Below are positions 8,554 through 19,586 of a stretch of 64,000 nt of DNA, in pieces. Position 1 is the first letter of the stretch. The number at the start of each line of letters is the position of its first letter. Under the pieces are notes generated by a model. The model ran no database searches, was not told the DNA's origin, and saw only the letters and a program-made list of their open reading frames with translations. Source of the DNA: Burkholderia sp. Bp8992 (GTDB lineage Bacteria; Pseudomonadota; Gammaproteobacteria; Burkholderiales; Burkholderiaceae). Made by a program: the position numbers and the translations under genes. The DNA lies in assembly GCF_003853705.1 (NCBI RefSeq), contig NZ_QTQI01000029.1, positions 1 to 64,000 on the forward strand, given 5' to 3'.

Positions 8554-9306
8554 TCAGTACGCGCCGGACAGCAGCGCGCCGGCGCCGGGCACGACGGGCT
8601 CGAGGTCGAGCTCGCGCAGCATCGCGTAGGTGGTCGCGATCGCGGCCGTGACGACCGGCTTGCCCGTCATCGCCTCGACCTTCGCGACGGCCGGCAGCGA
8701 CGGCATCTGCACGCAGGCGGACAGCACGATTGCGTCGGCGTCCTGGTACGGCAGCGTCTTCACGATGTCGGGCAGGCGTGCCGGATCGTGGCGGCCGACG
8801 TCGAGGTTGTCGGGAATCTCCAGCGCGCGATAGGCGAGTACGTCGAAGCCTTCGTTGCGGATGTAGCCGACCACGAGCTCGGTGAGCGGCAGCATGTAAG
8901 GCGCGACGACGACGATGCGCTTCGCGCCGATCACCTTCAGCGCGTCGACGAGCGCGCCCGCGCTAGTCAGCACGGGCGCCTGCGCGCCATTGTCGGCCGT
9001 GTGCTTCGTCAGGCGCGCCTGCGACACGCGGTGGTAGCCGTGGCCCATCGCCATGATCGCGACGAGGCACGCGTAGCCGAGCACGTCGACGCGCGCATCG
9101 CTCAGTTCCACCGCGCAGCGGTCGGATTCGGCATCCATTGCCGCGAGTTCTTCCTTGACGACCTTCTTCATCCGCATCCGGCTCGAGTGGTACGTGAAGC
9201 GCTCGGGACGGATCGTTTCGCGCAATCGCAGCATCGCGGGAATCTCGGTTTCCATCGTCGTGTTGGAACTCGGCACGATCTGGCCGATGCGGTAGGTCTT
9301 GCTCAT
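8554..9306 (-). CDS. nicE: Maleate cis-trans isomerase
   Basis: A 250-residue Asp/Glu racemase-superfamily enzyme that isomerises maleate to fumarate, the last step of the pathway. The two catalytic cysteines of the family are Cys80 (LGYACLVAIMAMGHG) and Cys198 (VLSACVQMPSL). The start MSKTYRIG is preferred over an upstream in-frame ATG at 9402, because that extension would run through the putative operator at 9378-9391. It is the first gene of the minus-strand operon nicE-D-X-F-B and diverges from nicC. Confidence 0.9.
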   Translation of the reverse strand: MSKTYRIGQIVPSSNTTMETEIPAMLRLRETIRPERFTYHSSRMRMKKVVKEELAAMDAESDRCAVELSDARVDVLGYACLVAIMAMGHGYHRVSQARLTKHTADNGAQAPVLTSAGALVDALKVIGAKRIVVVAPYMLPLTELVVGYIRNEGFDVLAYRALEIPDNLDVGRHDPARLPDIVKTLPYQDADAIVLSACVQMPSLPAVAKVEAMTGKPVVTAAIATTYAMLRELDLEPVVPGAGALLSGAY

Positions 9307-9377
9307 GACGGGAGGCTCCGTGTCGGTAAGGGTGGGGCGGCACGCGGGTGCGGGATCGCCGGATGTCGAGCAAAGTC

Positions 9378-9391
9378 TAGTGTGTACATTT
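9378..9391 (+). promoter_or_regulatory. Putative NicR operator upstream of nicE
   Basis: TAGTGTGTACATTT shares its first ten bases with the sites before nicT and nicC. It lies 72 bases from the nicE ATG, mirroring the 70-base distance of the other intergenic site from nicC. Function is inferred. Confidence 0.55.
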
Positions 9392-9521
9392 GAAAATGGC
9401 AATGAATCAAAATGAGGTGTAACGCAGCGAGTCCATTGGTGTGTGCGGGTTTTTGAGGAATTATCGGTATTTTCCCGAATGCAGTGACGACGCTCGATAA
9501 TCCGCTTGTCCTGAATAAATT

Positions 9522-10762
<1,241 letters not shown>

Positions 10763-10872
10763 CGCGCCCGCCGTGCCCGCGCCGGCCGGCGCCGGGCCGT
10801 CGCGGCGATCGACGTGCGCGGGTACGTGCGCATTTCGGCGTGTTATATGTCAGGCGCGCGCCGGCGGGTGCC

Positions 10873-10899
10873 GGCCGGCGGCAGTGCCCGCCGCCGGCC
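10873..10899 (+). other. GC hairpin between nicC and nicA
   Basis: GGCCGGCGG and CCGCCGGCC form a perfect stem around a 9-base loop in the 172-base nicC-nicA gap. There is no T-tract. It could stabilise the upstream message or attenuate nicA transcription. No function is shown. Confidence 0.35.
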
Positions 10900-10934
10900 G
10901 CTCCCGGCCCGCGCGCCGCATTCCGGAACCATTC

Positions 10935-11438
10935 ATGTCCCATCCCGCCTCTCCGTCGCGGCCGCTGGCGTTTCGCGTGAACGGCACGCCGCACACCTTC
11001 GACGTCGCCGCGCCCGACGCACCGCTGCTACTGGTCCTGCGCAACGACTGCGCGCTCAACGGCCCGAAATACGGCTGCGGGCTCGGGCAGTGCGGTGCGT
11101 GCACGGTGCTCGTCGACGGGCAAGCCACGCGTTCGTGCGTCGTGCCGGCCGCCGCCGCGAACGGGCGCGACGTCACGACGCTCGAAGGGCTCGGCTCGCG
11201 CGACGCGCTGCATCCGATCCAGCGCGCGTTCATCGACGAGCAGGCCGCGCAATGCGGCTATTGCCTGAACGGGATGATCATGAGCACGAAGGCGCTGCTC
11301 GACCGCCACCCCGCGCCGGACGATGCGGCGATCCGCGACGCGTTGCGCTTCAACCTGTGTCGTTGCGGCACGCATCTGGAGATCATCCGTGCGGTGCATC
11401 GCGCGGCACGCTATCTGCGAGACGGCGATGAAGCGTGA
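10935..11438 (+). CDS. nicA: Nicotinate dehydrogenase small [2Fe-2S] subunit
   Basis: A 167-residue iron-sulfur subunit of the molybdenum hydroxylase. The plant-type cluster ligands are Cys48, Cys53, Cys56 and Cys68. The second cluster ligands are Cys107, Cys110, Cys142 and Cys144 (QCGYC, LCRCG). It passes electrons from the molybdenum site in NicB to the c-type cytochrome encoded next, whose start overlaps this gene by 11 bases. In P. putida nicA and nicB are adjacent; here they are on opposite strands, more than 5 kb apart. Confidence 0.92.
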   Translation: MSHPASPSRPLAFRVNGTPHTFDVAAPDAPLLLVLRNDCALNGPKYGCGLGQCGACTVLVDGQATRSCVVPAAAANGRDVTTLEGLGSRDALHPIQRAFIDEQAAQCGYCLNGMIMSTKALLDRHPAPDDAAIRDALRFNLCRCGTHLEIIRAVHRAARYLRDGDEA

Positions 11439-13821
11439 CGCAAGCCTGCCTGCGCAGCCGGAGCGCGCCGAGGCGCCCGACACGCGCGACGATACCGCTG
11501 CAGGCGCATCGCACGCGCACCGTGCGCGCTACGAATGGCCGATCGGCGACGCGCACGCGCGCGCATCGTTCGACATCGAGACGCGCACCGCACCCGACGG
11601 GCGGATGACGGCCTGGCGCTATCGCGTGCAGGCGGCCGGTGCAGGCGCGCACGATGCGCGCGGAGCGGCGGCGGACCGGGCGCATGCCGGCGCGGCGTCG
11701 CCGTTCGTCTACCGGCACGCGCAGACCTCGATCGAGCTGGCCGATGCCGACGGTGCGATTCCCGGCCACGCGCACGCATTTGCCCGTGAATCCTTCGTCG
11801 ACGAACTCGCCAGCGCGTTGCGACGCGACCCGGTCGCGCTGCGGCTGCAGCACCTCGATGCCGCGCGGGACGCGGGGCCGCGCGAGACGATCCGGATGGT
11901 CAGCGAGCGCGCCGCATGGGGTGCGCCGGTCTCGGCCCGTACGAACACGCGTTCGACGGTCAGCGGACGCGGCTTCGCATTCGACGGCGATCCCGCGGCC
12001 GAATCCGACGCTGCCCGCCATGACGACGATCCGCGCTGGTCCGCATGGGTCGTCGATCTCGAAGTCGATCGCGCGACGGGCGACGTTGCGGTGCGGCGCG
12101 TCGTGGCCGGGCAGGGCAACGGCGAGCCGGGCGATGCGGCGCTGGCCGGCTTGCCCGCGTGGCAGATCGAGGCCGCGATTTCACGCGTGATGGGGGCCCG
12201 GTTGTCCGCGCGGCCCGCGCACGACGAGACCGGTGCCGGTGCGCAGCCGGACGCGATCGCACACGAACTGGTCGCACTCGACGCAGCGGCGCACCGCGCG
12301 CAGGGCGAGCTGTCCGTGCACGATGCGCGCCGGATCGAGCAGGCGGCGGCACCGGCCGCGGCGGCGATCGCGAATGCACTGTACGATGCGACGGGCGTGC
12401 GTTTTCGTGCGCCGCCATTCGATGCCGCGCACATTCGCGCGGCACTCGCGCAACCGGTGCCGGTTGGTGCCGGCGACGGGCTGCATGCGGCCCCGCGCCG
12501 TGCATCGCGCTGGCGCCGCTGGCTGGCCGGCGGCGGCGCGGGCGGCGTGGTCGGCGGGCTGATCGGGCTCGCATGCGCGATCCTGCCGGGGCCAGCGCCG
12601 ATCGCGCCCGTTGCGCCCGGCGGCGCGGACGGCGCGATGTGGAGCGCCGCGACGCTCGAACGCGGCCGCCAGGTCGCGCTTGCCGGCGATTGCGCGGTGT
12701 GCCACACGGCGCCCGGCGGCGCGACCAACGCGGGCGGGCTCGCGCTCGATACGCCGTTCGGCACGATCTACACGACGAACCTCACGCCCGATCCGGAAAC
12801 CGGCATCGGCACCTGGTCGTATCCGGCGTTCGCCCGCGCGATGCGCGAAGGCCTCTCGCGCGACGGTACGCACCTGTATCCGGCGTTCCCGTACACGGCG
12901 TTCGCGAAGCTGAGCGAGCCCGACCTGCTCGCGCTCTATGCGTACCTGATGTCGCAGCCACCGGTGAAGCACGTGCCGCCGAAGACGAAACTGCCGTTCC
13001 CGCTCGACCAGCGGCGCCTCGTCGCCGGCTGGAACTGGCTGTATCACGACGCACGGCCGTTTGCACCGGACCCGGCGCGCTCCGCGACGTGGAATCGCGG
13101 CAAGTATCTGGTCGACGGTGCCGGGCACTGCGGCGCCTGCCATACGCCGCGCAACGCGCTCGGTGCGGAGAAGGGCGGCCTGGCCTACCTGTCTGGCGGC
13201 GAAGCGGAGGGATGGGTCGCGCCGCCGCTCGTCGCGTCGCCGGCCTCGCCCGTGCCATGGACCGAAGGCGCGCTGTTCGACTATCTGCGCACAGGTTTCT
13301 CCGCGCAGCACGGCGTCGCGGCCGGACCGATGGCGCCCGTCGTCGCGGGGCTCGCGGCGCTGCCCGAGTCCGACGTCCGGGCGATCGCGCACTATCTGGC
13401 GTCGCTGTCGCCGCCGGTCGATGCCGCGGTCGCCGCGGACGCGGCAACCCGCCAGGCGCGCGGCGCGGAAACCGTCGCGACGCTCGGCCTCGAGAACGGC
13501 CGCCGCGCGTTCGACACGGCATGCGCGGTCTGTCATGCGGAATCGGGCGGCGTCGGGCATTTCGGCGTGCGTCCGCTGATGGGCGTCAACACGAGCGTCA
13601 GCCAGTCGACGCCGGACAACCTGCTGCGCGTGCTGCACCACGGGATCGACCAGCCGGCCACCGACCAGCTCGGCTACATGCCGGGTTTCGGCGCGGCCTT
13701 CGACGACCGCCAGATGGCCGAGCTTGCCGCCTACATCCGTGCGCGCTATGCACCGGGGCAGCCGGCGTGGCGGAACCTGGCGGAAGCATCGGCGAGGATC
13801 CGGCAGGCGGGCGAACCTTGA
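11428..13821 (+). CDS. Membrane triheme c-type cytochrome fused to a vestigial molybdopterin domain
   Basis: A 797-residue chimera. Residues 420-790 hold three haem-c motifs, CAVCH (422-426), CGACH (568-572) and CAVCH (699-703), as in the gluconate/alcohol dehydrogenase cytochrome family, so it should carry electrons from NicAB to the respiratory chain. A hydrophobic segment near residues 360-385 anchors it. Residues 40-345 align with the C-terminal half of NicB: WSAWVVDLEVDRATGDVAVRR against WSAWIVDLCVDRVSGEIRIER, and ALYDATGVRFRAPPFDAAHI against ALFDATGVRFYAPPFTPETV. The NicB GQDTG has become GQGNG, and the catalytic GAGES segment is replaced by RRIEQ. It therefore looks like a NicB paralogue that lost its catalytic half but kept its cytochrome. 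It is translationally coupled to nicA. Confidence 0.85.
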   Translation: MKRDASLPAQPERAEAPDTRDDTAAGASHAHRARYEWPIGDAHARASFDIETRTAPDGRMTAWRYRVQAAGAGAHDARGAAADRAHAGAASPFVYRHAQTSIELADADGAIPGHAHAFARESFVDELASALRRDPVALRLQHLDAARDAGPRETIRMVSERAAWGAPVSARTNTRSTVSGRGFAFDGDPAAESDAARHDDDPRWSAWVVDLEVDRATGDVAVRRVVAGQGNGEPGDAALAGLPAWQIEAAISRVMGARLSARPAHDETGAGAQPDAIAHELVALDAAAHRAQGELSVHDARRIEQAAAPAAAAIANALYDATGVRFRAPPFDAAHIRAALAQPVPVGAGDGLHAAPRRASRWRRWLAGGGAGGVVGGLIGLACAILPGPAPIAPVAPGGADGAMWSAATLERGRQVALAGDCAVCHTAPGGATNAGGLALDTPFGTIYTTNLTPDPETGIGTWSYPAFARAMREGLSRDGTHLYPAFPYTAFAKLSEPDLLALYAYLMSQPPVKHVPPKTKLPFPLDQRRLVAGWNWLYHDARPFAPDPARSATWNRGKYLVDGAGHCGACHTPRNALGAEKGGLAYLSGGEAEGWVAPPLVASPASPVPWTEGALFDYLRTGFSAQHGVAAGPMAPVVAGLAALPESDVRAIAHYLASLSPPVDAAVAADAATRQARGAETVATLGLENGRRAFDTACAVCHAESGGVGHFGVRPLMGVNTSVSQSTPDNLLRVLHHGIDQPATDQLGYMPGFGAAFDDRQMAELAAYIRARYAPGQPAWRNLAEASARIRQAGEP

Positions 13822-14045
13822 CCGTCATGCGCGCGTGAGCGCGCGGAACGCCATGCGGGCAGGGCGAAATGACCTGCCCGACGAAAATGAGCGCGGGCGA
13901 CGGCTGTAAATCTTGCCTGAAACGGCCATCGTTTAACCATTCGAAACAATGTGTTCACTGAAAGGGGCATGATCTCCGGCGATCGAGCAGGCATACTGTC
14001 GCCTATGTTGCTCAATGCACGTCGAACGGCGTGCGCCTGCCCCTC

Positions 14046-14378
14046 ATGTCCATTCCAGTCTCTTACCGAACCCTGCGATGGTTGACCGTCGCGGCTGTTG
14101 CATGCTTGCTCGCCGCGTGTTCGACCGCTTCCGACGTGACCGCGACGTCGAACCCGAACGTGTACACCGTGACGACGCGCACGGTCGGCGTGTCGACGAC
14201 GTGGGCCGATGCCCACGAGAAGGCCGTCAGCGAAGCCACCAACTACTGCACGCAGCGCGGGATGCGCGCGAGCATGAAGACGGAATCGCTGACCGGCGGC
14301 CGCCGTGTCGACGCGCGCTCCGAACTCGCATTCGAGTGCCATCCGACCTTCGAGACGGCATCGAACCCGCGCGGTTGA
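14046..14378 (+). CDS. Small conserved lipoprotein
   Basis: A 110-residue protein with a signal peptide and lipobox (LLAACS, Cys near residue 24). The rest resembles a small folded domain with two cysteines (NYCTQRG, FECHP). An in-frame GTG at 14031 would add five residues; the ATG is chosen for its better fit to the signal peptide. The alternation of THR/VAL-rich strands and one helix (WADAHEKAVSEATNYC) recalls small periplasmic YdgH/BhsA-like or DUF-type proteins, but I cannot name the family. It is separated from the nic operon by 224 bases and is probably independent. Confidence 0.75.
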   Translation: MSIPVSYRTLRWLTVAAVACLLAACSTASDVTATSNPNVYTVTTRTVGVSTTWADAHEKAVSEATNYCTQRGMRASMKTESLTGGRRVDARSELAFECHPTFETASNPRG

Positions 14379-14447
14379 ACGCACGGAGGTGCCGGCGCAC
14401 CGCCGGCGCCTGAAGCGACGCCTGCATTTCCCTCCCCCGCATGCAAA

Positions 14448-14484
14448 CCGACCCGCGATGCCGGACTGGCACATCGCGGGTCGG
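14448..14484. terminator. Convergent terminator hairpin
   Basis: CCGACCCGCGATG and CATCGCGGGTCGG form a perfect 13-bp stem with an 11-base loop, between the lipoprotein gene and the facing mmsB. No T-tract is present. Bidirectional termination is likely. Confidence 0.55.
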
Positions 14485-14510
14485 CGCACGTCCGGCGCTG
14501 GCCGTTCGGC

Positions 14511-15401
14511 TCAGGCCGGCCGTGCCTCGTACAGCTTCACGCACGCGGAGAAATCGAGCGTGCCGAGCCCCTGCTGGCTCATCGACTGATAGAGCTGCTG
14601 CGCGAGCGCGCCCATCCACACCGGCTGATGCGCGCTCCGGGCGGCTTCGGTCGCCAGCCCGAGATCCTTCAGCATCAGGTTCGCCGCGAAGCCGCCCGCA
14701 TAGCCGCGTGCGGCCGGCGCCGTGTCGCTCACGCCCGGATACGGGTTGTACGTGTCCGAGCTCCAGCAGCGGCCGGTCGACGTGTTGATGATGCCGGCCA
14801 GCACGGCCGGATCGATGCCGAGCGCGGCGCCGAGCGCCATGGCTTCCGACACGCCCATCATCGAGATCCCGAGCAGCAGGTTGTTGCAGATCTTCGCGAT
14901 CTGCCCGGTGCCCGTGCCGCCGCAATGCACGACGTTCCTGCCCATGTCGAGCAGCACGGGGCGGATGCGCTCGAAGAGCGCGGCGCTCGCGCCGACCATG
15001 AAGGTCAGCGTGCCGGCCTGCGCGCCGCCGGTGCCGCCCGACACGGGCGCATCGGCGAGCGGGAAGTCGCGTCGTGCGGCGGCGTCGGCCACCGCGCGCA
15101 CGGTGCCGGGATCGATCGTGCTGCAGTCGATCAGCAGTGCGCCCGCTCGCGCGCCGGCCAGCACGCCGTCGTCGCCGAGGTAGACCGCGCGCACGTGCTG
15201 CGCGGCCGGCAGCATCGTGATCGCGACAGCGCCGCGTGCGGCCGCTTCGCGCGGCGAGCCGGCCGCCGTCGCGCCTGCGCGCACCGCGGCGTCGACCGCA
15301 TGTGCGTCGAGGTCGAACACCGTCAGCGCGTGGCCGGCCTTGAGCAAATTGGCGGCCATGGGGCCGCCCATGTTGCCGAGTCCGATGAATGCAATGTCCA
15401 T
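14511..15401 (-). CDS. mmsB: 3-hydroxyisobutyrate dehydrogenase
   Basis: A 296-residue NAD(P)-dependent beta-hydroxyacid dehydrogenase that oxidises 3-hydroxyisobutyrate to methylmalonate semialdehyde in valine breakdown. The dinucleotide motif is at the N terminus (IAFIGLGNMGGPMAANLLKA), the substrate-binding loop is DAPVSGGTGGAQAGTL, and the catalytic lysine is in GTGQIAKICNN. It is 14 bases downstream of mmsA on the same strand. Related enzymes act on 3-hydroxypropionate, tartronate or glycerate, so substrate depends on the MmsA partnership. Confidence 0.9.
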   Translation of the reverse strand: MDIAFIGLGNMGGPMAANLLKAGHALTVFDLDAHAVDAAVRAGATAAGSPREAAARGAVAITMLPAAQHVRAVYLGDDGVLAGARAGALLIDCSTIDPGTVRAVADAAARRDFPLADAPVSGGTGGAQAGTLTFMVGASAALFERIRPVLLDMGRNVVHCGGTGTGQIAKICNNLLLGISMMGVSEAMALGAALGIDPAVLAGIINTSTGRCWSSDTYNPYPGVSDTAPAARGYAGGFAANLMLKDLGLATEAARSAHQPVWMGALAQQLYQSMSQQGLGTLDFSACVKLYEARPA

Positions 15402-15415
15402 GTGCGGGCCCTCAA

Positions 15416-16942
15416 TCAGCGCAGCGCGATCGTCGTGTTCACGCCGCCGGCCGTCGCGTCGTCGTCGAACCAGCGCGCGGTGACCGTCTTCGTCTGCGTG
15501 TAGAACTGCACGACCTGCTTGCCGTACGGGCCGAGATCGCCGAGCTTCGAGCCGCGCGAGCCCGTGAAGCTGAAGTAGGGCACCGGCACCGGAATCGGGA
15601 TGTTGATGCCGACCTGGCCGATGTCGATCTCGCTCTGGAACTTGCGTGCGGCCGCGCCGCTCTGCGTGAACAGGCCGACGCCGTTGCCCATCGGGTTGCG
15701 ATTGACGAGCGCGATCGCGTCGTCGAGCGTGTCGGCTTCGAGCACGACCACCACCGGCCCGAAGATTTCTTCCGTATAGATCGACATGTCGGTCGTCACG
15801 CCCGAGAAGATCGTCGGGCCGACGAAGTTGCCCTGCTCGTAGCCGGGCACCTTCACGTCGCGGCCGTCGAGTTCCAGCTTCGCGCCGGCCTTCACGCCTT
15901 CGTCGATCAGCGCGGTGATGCGCGCCTGCGCGGCCTTCGACACGACCGGGCCGACATCGGTGCCGGGCTCGTGGCCCGCGTTGATCTTCAGCACCTTCGC
16001 CTTCTCGACGAGATCGGGCAGCCAGTCGCGCGCCTTGCCGACCAGCACGACGACCGAGGTCGCCATGCAGCGCTGGCCGGCCGCGCCGAAGCCCGCGCCG
16101 ACGAGCGCGTTGATCGACTGCTCGCGGTGCGCATCGGGCAGCACAACCGCGTGGTTCTTCGCGCCCATCATCGACTGCACGCGCTTGCCGTGCTGGCTGC
16201 CGAGGTTGTACACGTGCGTGCCGACGCGCGTCGAACCGACGAACGAGATCGCCTTGATGTCCGGATGCGTGCACAGGCGGTCGACCACCGTCTTGCCGCC
16301 GTGCACGACGTTCAGCACGCCTTGCGGCACGCCGGCCTCGATCGCGAGTTCGACCAGCTGCATCGTCGACAGCGGGTCCTGCTCCGACGGCTTCAGCACG
16401 AACGTGTTGCCGCACACGATCGCCATCGGGAACATCCACAGCGGGATCATGCCGGGGAAGTTGAACGGCGTGATGCCCGCGCACACGCCGATCGGCTGGC
16501 GCAGCGTGTAGGTATCGACGCCGCCCGCGACGTTCTCCGCGAATTCGCCTTGCTGCAGCGTGCCGATCGAGCACGCATGCTCGACGACCTCGAGGCCGCG
16601 GAAGATGTCGCCCTGCGCGTCGGGCAGCGTCTTGCCTTGCTCGGCCGTCAGCGTGTGCGCGATCCGTTCGAGATTGCGGCGCACGAGGTCCTGGAACTTC
16701 AGCATGATGCGCAGCCGCGCGCCGATCGGCGTCGTCTTCCACGTCTGGAACGCGCGCTGCGCGGACGCGATCGCGGCGTCGACCTCGTCGAGCGTCGCAT
16801 ACGGCACGCGGCCGATCACGTCCTGCGTCGCGGGATTGACGATGTCGCTCCATTCGGCGCTCTGCGATTCGACGAATGCGCCGTCGATCAGCAGCTTGGC
16901 GGTGGGCACGGCGAGGGTGGTCTGGGGAACTGCGGCGTTCAT
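15416..16942 (-). CDS. mmsA: CoA-acylating methylmalonate-semialdehyde dehydrogenase
   Basis: A 508-residue aldehyde dehydrogenase that converts methylmalonate semialdehyde to propionyl-CoA, or malonate semialdehyde to acetyl-CoA. The catalytic Cys292 is in [14 protein letters not shown]. The NAD contact [16 protein letters not shown] (residues 157-172) and the [14 protein letters not shown] segment (258-271) are characteristic of MmsA rather than general aldehyde dehydrogenases. GGAGAG precedes the ATG. It lies between an MHS transporter and mmsB. Confidence 0.93.
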   Translation of the reverse strand: MNAAVPQTTLAVPTAKLLIDGAFVESQSAEWSDIVNPATQDVIGRVPYATLDEVDAAIASAQRAFQTWKTTPIGARLRIMLKFQDLVRRNLERIAHTLTAEQGKTLPDAQGDIFRGLEVVEHACSIGTLQQGEFAENVAGGVDTYTLRQPIGVCAGITPFNFPGMIPLWMFPMAIVCGNTFVLKPSEQDPLSTMQLVELAIEAGVPQGVLNVVHGGKTVVDRLCTHPDIKAISFVGSTRVGTHVYNLGSQHGKRVQSMMGAKNHAVVLPDAHREQSINALVGAGFGAAGQRCMATSVVVLVGKARDWLPDLVEKAKVLKINAGHEPGTDVGPVVSKAAQARITALIDEGVKAGAKLELDGRDVKVPGYEQGNFVGPTIFSGVTTDMSIYTEEIFGPVVVVLEADTLDDAIALVNRNPMGNGVGLFTQSGAAARKFQSEIDIGQVGINIPIPVPVPYFSFTGSRGSKLGDLGPYGKQVVQFYTQTKTVTARWFDDDATAGGVNTTIALR

Positions 16943-16988
16943 GGAACTCTCCGGGGAAACGGTGTGGCGATGACAAAGGGGGGCTGCT

Positions 16989-17014
16989 CCCGCCGCGCGT
17001 GCAGGCGCGGCGGG
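16989..17014 (-). terminator. Intercistronic hairpin between MHS transporter and mmsA
   Basis: CCCGCCGCGC and GCGCGGCGGG form a 10-bp perfect stem with a 6-base loop. There is no T-tract, so this may be partial attenuation or an mRNA-processing boundary rather than full termination. Confidence 0.35.
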
Positions 17015-17055
17015 CGGCAGGACGAACTGAAATCGATCGGATGCCGGCGGCGGGC

Positions 17056-18375
17056 TCACGCGCGCGCCGGGCGCATCAATGCGGTACACATGAGCGCGAA
17101 CACGCCGAAGCCGACGAGGTACGCGATCACGTAGTGCGGCTGGCCGCCGCCGGCCTTGAGCAGCGACGTCGCGATCATCGGCGCGAAGCCGCCGCCGATC
17201 ACGCCGGCGAGCTGCACCGACAGCGAGATGCCGCTGTAGCGGATTTCAGCGGGGAACTGCTGCGCGAACAGCAGCGATTCCGGCGCATAGAGGATCGGGA
17301 ACACGACGCCGAGGCCGAGCACGATCGCCCACCATGCGGTCGACGTCTGCTGCGTGCCGAGCATCATGAAGAACGGCGCGGCGAACGCGCACATCAGCAC
17401 GAGGCCGATCGCGAACATCCGGCGCTGTCCGATGCGGTCGCTCAGGTGGCCGCACAGCGGCATCGTCACGAGCGACAGCGCGGCGCCGGCCGTGATCGCG
17501 TGCAGCATCTCGGCCTTCGGCAGGTGCAGCTGCTGCGTCGCGTAGGCGAGCGCGAACGTGACGACCATGTAGAACCACGTGTTCTCCGCGGCGCGCGCGC
17601 CGACGATCGTCAGCACCTCGCGCGGATGGCGGCGCAGCGCGGTCGTTACCGGCGACTTCTCGGCCTTGCCCTGGCGCTGCATCTTCTCGAAGTCGGGCGA
17701 TTCGGGCACCTTCGCGCGGATGAACCAGCCGAGCCCGACGAGCGCGATGCTCGCGAGGAACGGCACGCGCCAGCCCCACGACAGCATGTCGGCTTCCGGC
17801 AGCGCGGCGACCGCGGCCATCGCGACCGACGACAGGATCAGGCCGAGTCCGACGCCCGTCTGCGGCAGGCTGCCGAACAGCCCCTTGCGGCCTTTCGGCG
17901 CGTGTTCGACGGCCATCAGCACCGCGCCGCCCCATTCGCCGCCCACCGCCATCCCCTGCAGGAAGCGCATCGCGATCAAGAGCGCCGCGGCCCAGTAGCC
18001 GATGCTGTCGTACGACGGGATCAGCCCGATGATCATGCTCGGCACGCCCATCAGCAGCAGCGTGATCATCAGCATCGACTTGCGGCCGATGCGGTCGCCG
18101 AAGTGGCCGAACACGATGCCGCCCATCGGCCGCCCGATGAAGCCGACCGCGAACGTGCCGAACGCCGCGAGCGTGCCGACGACGGGGTCCAGCGACGGGA
18201 AGAAGATGCGGTTGAACACGAGCGCGGCGGCCGTGCCGTAGAGGAAGAAGTCGTACCACTCGATCGTCGTGCCTGCCATGCTGGCCCAGCCGGCCAGCAG
18301 GTAATGCTTCGCGGTGCGCTCGGGCGCGGGTGTCGCGATGGTCGCATGCTCATCGAGGGTGGATCGGGTCTGCAT
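17056..18375 (-). CDS. MHS-family metabolite:H+ symporter
   Basis: A 439-residue, 12-segment MFS carrier of the metabolite:H+ symporter branch (ShiA/KgtP/ProP type). Hallmarks are [19 protein letters not shown] in TM1, the loop [13 protein letters not shown] and [18 protein letters not shown] near residue 150. It is the first gene of a minus-strand group with mmsA and mmsB. The neighbours suggest uptake of a C3-C4 hydroxy- or oxo-acid, or of a precursor, that feeds MmsB/MmsA. A divergent LysR gene begins 157 bases away and is the likely regulator. Confidence 0.85.
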   Translation of the reverse strand: MQTRSTLDEHATIATPAPERTAKHYLLAGWASMAGTTIEWYDFFLYGTAAALVFNRIFFPSLDPVVGTLAAFGTFAVGFIGRPMGGIVFGHFGDRIGRKSMLMITLLLMGVPSMIIGLIPSYDSIGYWAAALLIAMRFLQGMAVGGEWGGAVLMAVEHAPKGRKGLFGSLPQTGVGLGLILSSVAMAAVAALPEADMLSWGWRVPFLASIALVGLGWFIRAKVPESPDFEKMQRQGKAEKSPVTTALRRHPREVLTIVGARAAENTWFYMVVTFALAYATQQLHLPKAEMLHAITAGAALSLVTMPLCGHLSDRIGQRRMFAIGLVLMCAFAAPFFMMLGTQQTSTAWWAIVLGLGVVFPILYAPESLLFAQQFPAEIRYSGISLSVQLAGVIGGGFAPMIATSLLKAGGGQPHYVIAYLVGFGVFALMCTALMRPARA

Positions 18376-18475
18376 GGTGTCTCCGTGGTGGTGCCGCGGC
18401 TCGTGGTCCGCAGGTCACGGTCGAGTATAGTTATGCGCAGATTCATCATGTACCGATAAAGAAACCGGTTGGATG

Positions 18476-18487
18476 TGCATTTATGCA
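18476..18487. promoter_or_regulatory. Inverted repeat in the MHS transporter/LysR divergent region
   Basis: TGCAT-TT-ATGCA is a perfect inverted repeat 45 bases before the LysR start, within an otherwise AT-richer interval. A LysR operator is inferred from position only. Confidence 0.4.
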
Positions 18488-18532
18488 TATCGACGGCCGG
18501 CCCGGAGACTCCAGCCCCTTTTTCCCTCGCCG

Positions 18533-19492
18533 ATGCGACATGCCACCGAGCCGGTTTCCGGCAACCTGAACTGGGACGACCTGCGCTTTTTCCTCGAAGT
18601 CGCGCGCACGCAGCGCGCAAGCGGCGCCGCGAAGCGGCTCGGCGTCGACTACACGACCGTCGCGCGGCGCATCCGTGCGCTCGAGGCCGCGATGGGCACG
18701 CTGCTGTTCGACAAGTCGCGCTCCGGCGGCTTCACGCTGACGGCCGAAGGGCAGCGGCTCGTCGCGTACGCGGACGCGATGGAGACGACCGTGCAGTCGG
18801 CATGCGACCAGGTCGCGAACACCGGCGAGGCGCTGTCGGGCCACGTGCGGATCGGGTCGACGGAAGGGTTCGGCTGCTTTTTCCTCGCGCCGCAGCTCGC
18901 GCAGTTTCGCGCCGAGCATCCGCACGTGACGGTCGACCTGCTGCCCGTGCCGCATTTCGTCAACCTGCCGAAGCGCGAGGCCGACCTCGCGATCACGCTC
19001 GAGCGGCCCGAGCGCGGGCCCTACGTGGTCACGAAGCTGTGCGATTACCGGTTGCGGCTCTACGCGACGCGCGACTACCTCGCGAGCCACGCGCCGATCA
19101 CCTGCACGGACGATCTCGCGCAGCACACGTTCATCAGCTACGTCGACGATCTCGCGTTCAGCAACGAGTTGCTGTACCTCGATCGCGCGGTGCCCGGTGC
19201 GACGGCCGGGCTGCGCACGACGAGCGTGATCGCGCAGTACTTCGCGGCGCTGCAGGGCGGCGGGCTCGCGATCCTGCCGTGCTTCATGGCGGCCACGCAG
19301 CCGGCGCTGGTGCCGGTGCTGCCGGACGACGTGGTCGTCACGCGGTGCTTCTGGCTGACGTGCCGCGAGGATCTGCGCAAGCTGCGGCGCGTGACCGCGC
19401 TGTGGGATTACCTGCGCGCGGCGGCGGACGCGAATCGCGCGCTGCTGTCGGGCGAATCGGGGACGCTGCGATTCGTCGGCGAGCCGGAATAG
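18533..19492 (+). CDS. LysR-family regulator of the mms/MHS operon
   Basis: A 319-residue LysR-type regulator. The N-terminal helix-turn-helix covers about residues 14-70 (WDDLRFFLEVARTQRASGAA, then LGVDYTTVARRIRALEA). The effector domain follows from about residue 95. The ATG at 18533 is preferred over an upstream in-frame ATG (18473) because the extension is arginine/proline-rich and crosses the inverted repeat at 18476-18487. Divergent orientation from the transporter-mmsA-mmsB group suggests it controls that operon in response to an intermediate. Confidence 0.85.
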   Translation: MRHATEPVSGNLNWDDLRFFLEVARTQRASGAAKRLGVDYTTVARRIRALEAAMGTLLFDKSRSGGFTLTAEGQRLVAYADAMETTVQSACDQVANTGEALSGHVRIGSTEGFGCFFLAPQLAQFRAEHPHVTVDLLPVPHFVNLPKREADLAITLERPERGPYVVTKLCDYRLRLYATRDYLASHAPITCTDDLAQHTFISYVDDLAFSNELLYLDRAVPGATAGLRTTSVIAQYFAALQGGGLAILPCFMAATQPALVPVLPDDVVVTRCFWLTCREDLRKLRRVTALWDYLRAAADANRALLSGESGTLRFVGEPE

Positions 19493-19586
19493 CGGGCCGC
19501 GTGCGCGTCGTGATGACGGGCCGCACGCTTCGGCATGGCGGCGGTTGTGCCATCATGTGCGCACCGACAGCCGCCAGGAGACGGTC

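Noticed and set aside
15389-17134. 581-residue plus-strand frame opposite mmsA
   Set aside because: Arg/Asp/His-rich antisense shadow; mmsA has full catalytic motifs.
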